Shown here piece by piece: positions 23,701 to 28,748 of a DNA stretch of 31,184 nucleotides. Location of the stretch: contig JAWQRM010000094.1 of NCBI GenBank assembly GCA_033557675.1, positions 1 to 31,184 of the forward strand, written 5' to 3'. This stretch comes from Coptodactyla brooksi. Its lineage: Eukaryota; Arthropoda; Insecta; Coleoptera; Scarabaeidae. Below the pieces are notes generated by a model. The model did not search any database, had not been told where the DNA came from, and saw only the letters and a program-made list of their open reading frames with translations. The position numbers and the translations under genes are program-made. Positions within the stretch are counted from its first letter, which is position 1; the number at the start of each line of letters is the position of its first letter.

Positions 23701-25284
23701 ATTTTAAGTGGGTCAAGATTTAAGTCGCAATTCACGTTTGGGTCAAAATTGAGCTCAGTATGAAATTTATTTTTTGCTGTCACCATAGCAAAAAAATTCA
23801 TTTTCGCAAAGATACGTGGTTGTAAACGCTATTAGAAACAATGCTTTTCTGGACAATGATGGGTATGGATGGCGTTTTGACAAATTGCTTAAAACTGAGT
23901 GCAAGATCCTCCTAGTATCTCCACTATTTTAACTATGCCAGTTAAACAACTTTGAAAGAGGTCGCTGGCTGCATTAACATTGTCTTCATACTTTTATTGC
24001 CATCTCTGCAAAGAGTGGTTAATCCACTTTTTCAATACGAAGCTCGTATTATACTGCAGTGGTTACTAAGCAACACTTAGAAAGGGCTGATGTTTTTATA
24101 GTGTTGTGACCTTTCCGTTCTCCCGATTTATCGTCCTTTATATTCATATTTCACACGTATGAAATATGATAGGTGAAACACCGAGCAATCAAGAGCAGAT
24201 CCCTAAAAATAATCTCTGTTAGTGGGTTCAGTATGCTTGGGATGAGATACCCCAGGTCACCATACACCACCTAACATTATGCATGCTCAGGAGACCTAAT
24301 GAAGCATAAGAAATCAACTCATTTTTTATGTTTGCCTTTATTTCCTTTATCAAAGCTTAATTAGTTTCAACAACATAAGGTAAACACTTTTAATAATGTG
24401 CTTATATACATACTGAATATCTAGTTTCTTTTTTGGAATATTGTTTTGTGTAGAAGGGTTTTCAATCAGCCTGTAAAAACAATCCAATTTTTTTGCAATT
24501 GTTGAAACGCAATTAAGAAATATCGGTGTTAAGGTTTTCATCTTGAAAGAGATAAATTATTGGAAGTAGGTTATTCTGCCTTTCCTTAAATAAGGGTAGG
24601 GTTACTAATAATAAAACTACATGCAAACATTGTGGGATTATCCAGACTATACTATCTTTAGTTCGGTATATCATCAGCTTTAATAATCAAACTATACTAA
24701 ATTGGTTTAAAATAGTATAGAATTTGATGCTAGCTGCTTTAGCTAATTCATATTAATTTTGAATTATGTTTTTAGCTCCTGACAAACGAGTGAACTCGTT
24801 TCCCAATGAAATCCCACCAAACATCCCTAAAAGAGGCCAAAAAAAGTCCACATCTTCAGTATTTAGCATCGAGTCTATGGTGGATATCACCCTAGATAAC
24901 ACTTCGTTGGCAGTCCTGTCGAGCAACTTGACTGTTACCGAAAGCGACCAACACGATCTCAGAGACTCGGGCATAAGCATGTCGATGTCGGATCAAGCAA
25001 ACTTGAATAATTTCAATAATACTTGTTACGAGGAGTTTGACTTAAGAGCACATCAACAAGAAATGAACATAAGTTCTAGCCCGGGTGATATCAGTCCAAA
25101 ACTGGAAAATCCTCCGCCAATTCCGCCAAAGGGATTGAATTCTTCGTTGAATACAAGTTTTGAACTTGTCGGAAGTTTAGAACGTCGACGAGACTTGACA
25201 GTTGATACGCCCTCTTCAGAAAATTACTCTGTACCAAAGATGAAAAATGAAAACGATGAAAATCAAAATAATAGCCCGTGTTAA
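2704..25284 (+). CDS. spg: sponge (DOCK3/DOCK4 orthologue), atypical Rac/Rap GEF, 5' partial, 24 exons
   Basis: Dedicator-of-cytokinesis GEF of the DOCK-B subfamily. The family binds ELMO, targets membrane phosphoinositides through DHR-1 and exchanges nucleotide on Rac/Rap through DHR-2. Exons: 2704-2824, 2908-3135, 3197-3412, 5818-5914, 5967-6214, 6273-6435, 6493-6762, 6817-7108, 7737-7980, 8036-8222, 8273-8526, 8589-8879, 11328-11487, 11544-11778, 11862-11879, 12389-12551, 12623-12862, 13601-13795, 13845-13986, 14062-14582, 15550-15698, 15763-15901, 18817-19201, 24776-25284 (TAA). All junctions are GT-AG and keep phase, giving 1,821 residues. Blocks such as KLGLDLVPRQ, GFPDVIMPGDVRNDLY, KKLFGFSF and EHKLHFIP are nearer DOCK3/4 than DOCK1 (mbc). 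DOCK4 is about 1,966 residues, so about 150-170 N-terminal residues are missing to the left. The exon 22 donor and microexon 15 are the least certain parts. Confidence 0.93.
3611..3983 (+). repeat. Dispersed repeat family, copy 1
   Basis: This stretch aligns along its length with the reverse complement of 27981-28322. Shared blocks occur in the same order: a GTCTGTC-rich start, CTAATCAxAAC, CATATAAGCTA, ATTTCGTAAA, AAATCAACGGTT, TTTAGAA and CAAATAAAAGTTGCA. It shows no open frame. Copy 2 carries the short motif GAACACCCTGTAT at its end, a motif I associate with widespread insect interspersed repeats. It is probably a non-autonomous element; the class is unknown. Confidence 0.7.
4985..5806 (-). 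mobile_element. mariner-family transposase relic (rearranged)
   Basis: The right part on the minus strand reads FHSRNFDSGDAPSSGDP, then NPSQSVHEISAALGISHSNI and VRVSRELTK. This is the second helix-turn-helix of a mariner transposase, including the usual RSGRP-like spot. The left part reads GNEKWIIYDNVECKKS (first base near 5183), a stop, and LHPKIMLAVGWGNKGLILL, matching the catalytic-core block GDEKWxxYxN...LHPKKVMLSxWWDxKG. Here GDEKW has become GNEKW, so the first catalytic Asp is lost. Stops and frameshifts show it is dead. Between the parts (about 5250-5550) the sequence is nested and inverted. No terminal repeats or TA duplication could be placed. Confidence 0.85.
5384..5421. repeat. 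Near-perfect 38-nt palindrome inside the mariner relic
   Basis: Two 19-nt arms (CCGTCTTCAG plus AAGATAGAA and its complement) meet with no spacer and one mismatch. Outside them a second pair, ACAAACACCGCAACCACAAC near 5363 and its diverged complement near 5475-5494, extends the fold. A third pair, near 5250-5275 and 5520-5550, contains an inverted copy of mariner sequence (CAGAAATGTCC). The arrangement suggests a foldback insertion or an inverted duplication inside the element. Confidence 0.7.
5967..6762 (+). other. spg: spg exons 5-7: DHR-1 (C2-like) domain
   Basis: DHR-1 is the lipid-binding C2-like domain of DOCK proteins. Exon 5 (IIISLKMYHGQLNQI, then GFPDVIMPGDVRNDLYLLLE and RGDFERGGKSTGKNIEVTI) contains the domain start. 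Exon 6 (HCLWGASGMDGASEYSSMII, HNSPAWAENVRLTLPIDKF, VRLEFRHCS) and exon 7 (KKLFGFSFIRLMDKDGAAV, DGLHELYIYKCED, GYLSLP) complete it. Exon 7 closes with the conserved LLCSTKLTQN motif that leads into the helical middle. The separating introns are only 58 and 57 nt. The domain lies at about residues 260-440 of the partial protein. Confidence 0.92.
6817..8879 (+). other. spg: spg exons 8-12: helical (armadillo-like) middle
   Basis: These exons encode the alpha-helical scaffold between DHR-1 and DHR-2. Landmarks are VDLLSLLRWKSHPE and VKFLQDVLDALFAL in exon 8, SLEYIFKLIIQSRLLFSRAT in exon 9, PLVQAKLTAIKFLVQTKLFQ in exon 10, IDTLCISIFEVLIQTVLIII in exon 11, and GCLVACLIGLLQLLDEYHYK with PPDWLIIKMVANNVM in exon 12. 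All align in order with DOCK4. Exons 10 and 11 are among the less conserved parts of the family; they were placed by phase, splice sites and the Q-rich helical pattern. Intron 8 (7109-7736) is 628 nt and holds nothing recognisable. Confidence 0.9.
8880..11327. other. spg intron 12
   Basis: A 2.4-kb AT-rich intron. It contains a short hairpin at 9213-9243 (stem TAAAGACGAGT, 9-nt loop). It also contains a less AT-rich island at about 10360-10660 that stands out from its surroundings and carries a TATAAAA motif and two overlapping open frames, none of which I recognise. The island may be an inserted element such as a solo LTR, but no ends or duplication were found. Nothing else can be named. Confidence 0.5.
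11328..11879 (+). other. spg: spg exons 13-15, including an 18-nt microexon
   Basis: Exon 13 (LWTNYFNLAVDYLTQQSLQL, EKYGDMRVLMGFQILSMW) and exon 14 (EHKLHFIPSMVGPFLEVTL, FFDMMECEQQ, GNFRQVESELIDKLD, GDDEYRRLFNTM) are strongly DOCK4-like. Exon 15 (11862-11879) is a candidate microexon with a pyrimidine-rich tract, an acag acceptor and a gtaagt donor. It is exactly 18 nt and adds EHLSAV between LFNTM and LLDRVQ. The vertebrate paralogues I recall lack these residues, and skipping it also keeps phase, so it may be alternatively spliced. Intron 15 (11880-12388) has no recognisable feature. Confidence 0.75.
13031..13054. repeat. Perfect 10-bp stem-loop in spg intron 17
   Basis: CAGCAGGAAG, loop GTTA, CTTCCTGCTG. 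It is GC-rich compared with the surrounding 738-nt intron (12863-13600), which otherwise shows nothing recognisable. Function unknown; it may be the end of an old inserted element. Confidence 0.5.
14774..14845 (+). pseudogene. tRNA-like segment (tRNA pseudogene or SINE head)
   Basis: The segment is exactly 72 nt. It has a perfect T-arm (GCAGG, seven-nt loop GTCAGTT, CCTGC at 14822-14838), a D-arm-like TAGCTAAAATGCTTAGAGTA, and a partly pairing acceptor stem (CCTCGCA with TTAGAGG, five of seven pairs). The anticodon arm does not pair properly and the T-loop lacks TTCGA, so it is not a functional tRNA. It lies in spg intron 20 and could be the head of a tRNA-derived SINE. Confidence 0.35.
14866..15052 (+). 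repeat. Diverged direct repeat in spg intron 20
   Basis: Copy 1 (14866-14938) and copy 2 (14982-15052) share the order AATAAAG, AATAA-TTAC, TTCATAT, GGTGAAA/GGGGAAA, CAGxAAATTCATATAA. They are about 116 nt apart and both follow the tRNA-like segment directly. They may be the body of a SINE or a local duplication. Confidence 0.55.
17201..17273. repeat. Two adjacent palindromes, one 46-nt perfect
   Basis: 17228-17273 is a perfect inverted repeat: ACTTTATTTAAAAAAATGTG, T, AATT centre, and its exact complement. Just before it, 17201-17222 is a second inverted repeat (TTCTTAATT, four-nt loop, AATTAAGAA). Perfect arms in an otherwise decayed intron suggest a recent foldback or a short AT-rich MITE. 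Confidence 0.75.
17455..18212 (-). mobile_element. Tigger/jerky-type (pogo superfamily) transposon relic, truncated
   Basis: On the minus strand the terminal sequence TA CAGTAAAACCCGATTATCC (18192-18212) matches the CAGTxAAACCxCGATTATCC ends typical of Tigger/jerky elements, next to a TA target site. Further in, the frame reads KLKGTRRKVVAKQYKVAEVT, VGDWKRNHTKIEQWC, a CENP-B/psq-type helix-turn-helix. Then come KSMKSGEYE and KGVPLSGVVLQWKAQF, FSKAD, stop, GSGWLDHWKKWNGVRH, the second CENP-B-type DNA-binding domain. The DDE catalytic domain and the other terminal repeat are missing. Internal stops and frameshifts make it a dead relic. Confidence 0.85.
18113..18144 (+). repeat. 16-nt perfect tandem duplication
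   Basis: TAATGCTAAGCACTAC occurs twice head to tail, inside the non-coding end of the Tigger relic. It is a small local duplication. Confidence 0.85.
19239..19266 (+). promoter_or_regulatory. spg: Second donor and possible intronic poly(A) signal after spg exon 23
   Basis: Reading past the exon 23 donor adds SKFYQRLSGYSSR and a TAA at 19240-19242. A second good donor (AG|gtaaga, 19239) overlaps that stop. AATAAA follows at 19261-19266 and a GT-rich stretch (ctggctttgttggttg) lies at about 19297-19312, so the main parts of a cleavage/polyadenylation site are present. Splicing the second donor to exon 24 would hit TGA at once, so both routes give the same short tail without exon 24. Confidence 0.45.
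19901..20363. repeat. Large imperfect palindrome (foldback element)
   Basis: The left arm (19901-20099) is matched by the reverse complement of 20100-20363. Blocks pair in order: GGTTCAATAA at the tips, then CTCTGATGGGAGCACAAATT, GTTGTCTCT-type, CATTAATGCGTGAT, CAGCGTTTTCGATAGGAG, and a centre of CCAACCCAACCC against GGGTTGGGTTGG. The right arm has about 65 nt extra. Arm divergence of roughly 15-20% by eye argues for age. The tips may be terminal repeats of a foldback transposon; no open frame in it is recognisable. Confidence 0.8.
20719..20744. repeat. (TA)13 microsatellite
   Basis: An uninterrupted run of TA dinucleotides, likely length-variable between individuals. Confidence 0.95.
21753..21855 (+). 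mobile_element. DUF4817-type helix-turn-helix fragment of a transposon
   Basis: The plus strand reads IYRGANGNSRLAQRLYRHTY then PQHQFSAKGTVANIF and a TGA. This fits the insect-expanded DUF4817 DNA-binding domain (pattern YGxANGNxxxAxRLYxxxxPxRxxPSxxTFAxI). The rest of the protein is absent. It is a truncated relic in spg intron 23. Confidence 0.6.
21908..21950 (-). ncRNA. Degenerate hammerhead-ribozyme-like motif
   Basis: On the minus strand: CTGACTA (21941-21947), stem II GCTGA/TCGGC (21935-21939 with 21925-21929) closed by a short loop, GAAAC (21920-21924), a very short stem III region GTGC, and a cleavage-type triplet ATC (21913-21915). This is the order CUGAUGA-stem II-GAAA-stem III-NUH of a type I hammerhead of the minimal kind described in Penelope-like elements. 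The core CUGAUGA is changed to CUGACUA, so this copy should be inactive. Confidence 0.45.
22249..22780 (+). mobile_element. LINE insertion, gag zinc-knuckle end plus 3' tail only
   Basis: A segment of about 530 bp ends in a run of 13-14 A and is flanked by ATTGATACA at 22240-22248 and again at 22781-22789, a 9-bp target-site duplication. Inside, the frame reads CYRCLDYGHYSTSC, KLYYFCGGVGHKLKDC, CFLCSTNNPNRWKHLVGSRG with C next, then FREALAKARKN and a stop at about 22550. These are the three CCHC knuckles at the end of ORF1 in R1/Jockey-clade LINEs. The first Cys of knuckle two is Tyr and a TGA precedes knuckle one. The stop is followed by about 220 nt and the A-tail, so ORF2 (endonuclease/reverse transcriptase) is absent. 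Confidence 0.8.
24180..24303 (+). mobile_element. Tc1-type transposase C-terminal relic
   Basis: The plus strand reads NNL, C, stop, WVQYAWDEIPQVTIHHLTLC then MLRRPNEA and a stop. This matches the C-terminus of Tc1-family transposases (NLxxLxxxLxxAWDxIPQxTIxxLxxSMxRR). The catalytic part is not found upstream, so it is a fragment. Confidence 0.65.
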
Positions 25285-25990
25285 GTAGTGAAGTCCAGTT
25301 GTAGAATTCAGTAAGTATACAAAAAAAATTATTTTATATTGTGATTTTATGTTAACCATCTTTTATATTGTTATATTTATCATTCCCAGCTCAGTATAAT
25401 GATATTGTAATTATTCCACCGTAGATTTTACCATTTTTATAATTATTAATATTATGAGAATTGATTAGATTCGTTTTTTGTGTTACGAGTATTTTATGAG
25501 TATTCTTATATATTCAAGTACTGATAGTCAAAATAATGATATTTTTTTGTAATAGGAAATGTGCCAATTGTAGGTACAAGATATCAGGTCAGAGAGTTCT
25601 ATATCAACGAATGATTTCATATTTTAGTAACGTAAGGATTACTAATAAAAGAATTTCAAGATTAATTGTAAACGGTATATTTACATATAAATGAGATAAT
25701 CTGTCAGAAGCGGCGCACGCGTCACGGTGCTATTTTTTTAATGCAGCAGCACAACACTATTGTATTTACTTCCAATATACATATACAGAATACAAGCAAA
25801 ACCACGCAGTCTTATTTACATACATATGTAAAAGTTGTATACTAGTCATAAATGATATTTATTATTTATAAATTTCATGTCTATTTTATACTACTGACCA
25901 AGTATTTTTGACCCCATCTTATTAAGTCATGTATCGTATGTAATTGTGAATGTAGAAATAAATAAAGAGATACACCAAAAGTGCATATTT
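25285..25990 (+). other. spg: spg 3' UTR
   Basis: AT-rich sequence after the TAA. Two overlapping AATAAA signals lie at 25957-25962 and 25961-25966, and an earlier one at 25644-25649. Cleavage is therefore expected near 25980-26000. A strong donor-like gtaagtat occurs 27 nt after the stop (25311), so a 3' UTR intron is possible but no partner acceptor was chosen. Confidence 0.65.
25957..25966 (+). promoter_or_regulatory. spg: Tandem poly(A) signals for spg
   Basis: AATAAATAAA gives two overlapping AATAAA hexamers about 675 nt after the stop codon, followed by a T/G-rich stretch (gcatattttgttttattg). Confidence 0.7.
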
Positions 25991-26148
25991 TGTTTTATTG
26001 ATTATAAGTACTACTTAACATGTTTAATAACTGCTGTCTCGAAACCATACAAATTTTTATCAATTCTTTGCAGTCAACAGGGAACCCTTAATAGTAACTT
26101 GGTTTAATATAGCAATGTGAATGGCCTCCCGTGAAATGATAATGTTGC

Positions 26149-26214
26149 TTTTGAATACAGTTTTCCCAAGCTGTGTGTCTTTCGGCACACAGCTTGGGAA
26201 TGCTGTATTCAAAA
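26149..26214. repeat. 29-bp hairpin with 8-nt loop, pre-miRNA-like
   Basis: The left arm is TTTTGAATACAG-TT-TTCCCAAGCTGTGTG; the loop is TCTTTCGG; the right arm is its complement with a single 2-nt internal mismatch. The 66-nt size and stem length are those of an animal pre-miRNA, though the stem is unusually perfect and may instead be a small MITE. Outward pairing is weak. I do not recognise a known miRNA seed. Confidence 0.7.
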
Positions 26215-27264
26215 TGGAACTATGGAGGTTGTAAACAAGCAGAATGAATGAGGTAGTCTCCAAAGGTCAATTCAGATGTAAATGACAGTTGCAAAAAACC
26301 CACCTACTTGAATTTATTCAATGTTCAATTCATAAATTAGTAGACAAATGGTAGCCAACAAATTCATTCGATAAATGTGTACCAAAGAGCAGATATAACC
26401 AAACACACTCGTCTACCTTTGGCAAGGTTTGGCAGTGATATGTCAAAGGATGTTTGTGAGCAAACTGCTTATTCAATGCATATTCATTCTTCTATACCTT
26501 TAAGAGGTGAAGTTATTCGCTGGCATCATGTCTTCCTTTCCTTAACTGAAGAGCTTATTCATCTTCTTTTATAATTATATATGATACATTAAATCTTCTT
26601 CAAATACCTATGGCTATATGTTGTCACAGGTGTTCAATCAATTCATCTGGAACTTCTACTTCTATTAACTTGCTAAAGTAAAAAAAACTAAACGAAAACT
26701 AACTTGAGTACTAACTGACGGGTACTCATCTGACGATTTATTGTTGGCGCCGAACACACATGCAAAACGAGCCGCTGTGCGACTCGTTTCCAGAGACTTT
26801 CCGCATATGACTTTCTCTTACCTTGACCGTGGTTTGAATATAGCTACATTATTCTACCTAATTTTCACAAGTGTAAGTTTGGATGCTTAGTTTATGTTAA
26901 ATTGTACCATTCGAATGTGTGATTTATACAAGCGACATTTCACATACGACACTTCACAAAATATAGGGCCATTTATTTTTAAATTAATTAAGCGGTTCTA
27001 TATTCCTTGCACAAGCTCCTTGCTTATTGACTAATTCGCTAACGACGTAATCGTCGGAGCGGAAGTCGGTAACAATGTGAGAAGTAACTGTAAGTGTTTA
27101 ATAGTGCTATCTTCAATTTGTTAGATGTAGCTGTATAGGAATATTTATCACCTGTTACAGTATGTAAAGATGATTTACATTCACTTAGTTTCTTGTTCAT
27201 AACTTGGTTAGTACTGCACCTACCCGGGTGAAATTTTTCTGGAGATTATATATTAGGCCTCCAC

Positions 27265-27540
27265 ATCTGTGTATAAAATTTGAGGCCGGTGTCTGTCGGT
27301 TTAAGAAAGTTTTATATCAGAGAGTGTGGATGATAGACAGAGGGATCTGCTTCCATACGGACTTCAGTTGTGCGAATTTTTCATCAGCATTTGAGACTTT
27401 CTATCCGATGAACCGACACTCCAGTTCGTCCCAGAGGTTCTCAATCGGATTTAGGTCCGGAGACTGACTGGGCTAGTCAAGGACATTGACAACGTGCAGA
27501 GATGTGTGCTTGGGATCGTCCTGCACTGTACTGTACAGGA
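27265..27540 (-). mobile_element. Tc1-family transposase relic
   Basis: The minus strand reads QDDPKHTSLHVVNVLD, stop, PSQSPDLNPIENLWDELECR, FIG, stop, KVSNADEKFAQLKSVWKQIP and LSIIHTL. This is the C-terminal catalytic block of Tc1 elements (QDNDPKH...WPxQSPDLNPIENLWDxL), with the last catalytic Glu visible in PIENLWDEL. Stops show it is inactive. No terminal repeats were located. Confidence 0.85.
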
Positions 27541-27690
27541 CTTACTATATAAATAACTAGTTGTTTATATTAACTTGATTATATTATTATTAACTTGCTA
27601 TTTTTAAATAGAACAGCCTAATAATTTAATTTTAAGTACAATTTTCTCATACAAATATTTAAAAAAATGAAGTTGGGTAGTGTTTAGTGT

Positions 27691-27900
27691 TTATGTTTGA
27701 AAATAGTTTCAAATTGTGAAGAATTCGATGTGAGGCAACTTTTATTTGAAACATTTTTCTCTAACAAGAACAATAAGTTTTCAGAAACATATTGCATTCA
27801 CATCTGTATTTTTTTTCAAAAATACGAAATAATGTCCAAACGGTACAATTTGGAGCTAATGTATAATAATTAAAGTGACCCTTAAGTCTTATAAAAACGT
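27691..27900 (-). repeat. Dispersed repeat family, copy 3 (partial)
   Basis: Shares GAAGAATTCGAT, CAACTTTTATTTGAAA and CTGTATTTTTT in the same order and orientation as copy 2, about 300 nt away. It is more diverged and lacks the GTCTGTC end. Confidence 0.6.
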
Positions 27901-27928
27901 AATAATATATAGGTAATATGTTCCATTT

Positions 27929-27973
27929 CTGAAGTTGAATAGTTTAAAAATCTGAAGTTGAATAGTTTTTTAA
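27929..27973 (+). repeat. 22-nt tandem duplication
   Basis: TCTGAAGTTGAATAGTTT occurs twice head to tail, starting at about 27929 and 27951, between copies 3 and 2 of the dispersed repeat. Confidence 0.85.
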
Positions 27974-27980
27974 ATAAACC

Positions 27981-28322
27981 GAACACCCTGTATATTCGAA
28001 AACAGCTTAAAAATATGAAGAATTCGATATTGTGCAACTTTTATTTGAAATATTTTTGTTCTAAAGAGAGCAATAACCGAGTTTAAGAACGAAATACCCT
28101 CTTGACCTATAGGACTGTATTTTTTACAGTAATGCTTCTAACTCGAAAACCGTTGATTTTAACCACGTACTATCCTTATAGTTTTTTACGTTTTTTACAT
28201 GTAGAATGTTTACGAAATTCTTAGTGACCAGATTATATAATAAATAGCTTATATGTAAAATATTGTTTTGATTAGTCTAATACGGCAAGAGATAACTAAG
28301 TAACAGACGGACGGACAGATCA
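27981..28322 (-). repeat. Dispersed repeat family, copy 2
   Basis: The reverse complement aligns with 3611-3983 over its whole length. Its low-coordinate end is GAACACCCTGTAT and its high-coordinate end is the GTCCGTCCGTCTG-type tract. It is immediately upstream of the Elp2 promoter region. Confidence 0.7.
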
Positions 28323-28554
28323 ATATAGCAGTTGATAATAACTGATAATAGTTGATGTATAAATTGGTTCTATGTTCCTATAGAAATGTAAGTGGAAGTG
28401 GAATCCACTAGTCTATGGCATTAGTCTAGTTCATTCATATGTTTCTCTCTTTCTTTTTTATTGGTGTAAGAGTGATTTCCTTTGTTTTGCCTTTTAAGAT
28501 TGTCTTTTTGCTTTTATCATCTCTTGTTTGTATATATTTTAAAAGTTTGTTAAG

Positions 28555-28583
28555 AGTAGAAGTTATTCAAAATAACTTCTACT
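28555..28583. promoter_or_regulatory. Elp2: Perfect 13-bp inverted repeat upstream of Elp2
   Basis: AGTAGAAGTTATT, loop CAA, AATAACTTCTACT. It lies 166 nt before the Elp2 ATG, where the promoter or 5' UTR should be. It could be a protein-binding palindrome or a 5' UTR hairpin; no function can be assigned. Confidence 0.5.
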
Positions 28584-28594
28584 AGTTTGCAAAT

Positions 28595-28672
28595 ATGTGC
28601 AAAAAAGCTTTGAAAGTTCGAGTACCTCGTTGGGGATTTTTAGTTTTTGCGGGTGTTGCTGTCAGTTTTTGA
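28595..28672 (+). other. Possible upstream ORF of Elp2 (25 codons)
   Basis: ATG at 28595 opens MCKKALKVRVPRWGFLVFAG then VAVSF and TGA. It ends 76 nt before the Elp2 start and would be a uORF if transcription begins upstream of it. No transcription start site is mapped, so this is inference. Confidence 0.3.
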
Positions 28673-28748
28673 TAATTCAGAACAGAAATCTAACTTCATT
28701 TCATTTACATTACCTCGTGTTGTGAAGAGGATTTTAAATATTTCTATC

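Larger units (their letters stand above)
19202..24775. other. spg intron 23, the longest intron, rich in mobile elements
   Basis: This 5.6-kb intron separates the last two coding exons. From left to right it holds an alternative donor and poly(A) signal (19239-19266), a large foldback (19901-20363), a TA microsatellite (20719-20744), a DUF4817-type fragment (21753-21855), a hammerhead-like relic (21908-21950), a gag-only LINE (22249-22780) and a Tc1 tail (24180-24300). The gaps 20365-20718, 20745-21750 and 22790-24170 show nothing I recognise. Confidence 0.75.
15763..25284 (+). other. spg: spg exons 22-24: proline-rich C-terminal tail
   Basis: The tail is low-complexity, rich in Ser/Pro, with PxxP motifs that could bind SH3 adaptors such as Crk: MPLPPLPVDN (exon 22), APPIPQRES, LPPKPTHSRE and APPLPPRSH (exon 23), and PPPIPPKGL (25111-25137, exon 24). 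Exon 22 can be read through to a stop at 15971-15973. I chose the phase-0 donor ATG|gttaga at 15902 because it joins exon 23 in frame (NDDIYTKPM to EVEKNPGRD); TTG|gtggag is a second phase-0 option. Exon 23 uses the perfect gtaagt at 19202. Exon 24 starts behind gtttttag and ends in TAA, after DSGISMSMSD and FELVGSLERRRDL. Confidence 0.8.
26000..28554. other. spg-Elp2 intergenic spacer
   Basis: It holds a miRNA-like hairpin (26149-26214), a Tc1 relic (27265-27540) and two copies of the dispersed repeat (27691-27900 and 27981-28322). A short segment at 26814-26838 is nearly identical to 10926-10950 in spg intron 12. No further gene is visible; the open frame at 26377-26574 has no recognisable protein. 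Confidence 0.6.

Noticed and set aside
24766..24780. ATG at 24766 as a start of a separate gene
   Set aside because: It lies inside the acceptor region of spg exon 24 (gtttttag at 24775); the frame continues exon 23.
2704..25284. Assignment to DOCK1/mbc
   Set aside because: Most diagnostic blocks (KLGLDLVPR, KKLFGFSF, EHKLHFIP, ERGDFERGGKS) are closer to DOCK3/4 than to DOCK1/2/5.
28647..28748. Longer Elp2 N-terminus from 28647
   Set aside because: The codon there is TTG, not ATG; the first ATG of the frame is 28749 and the next residues already match the Elp2 start.
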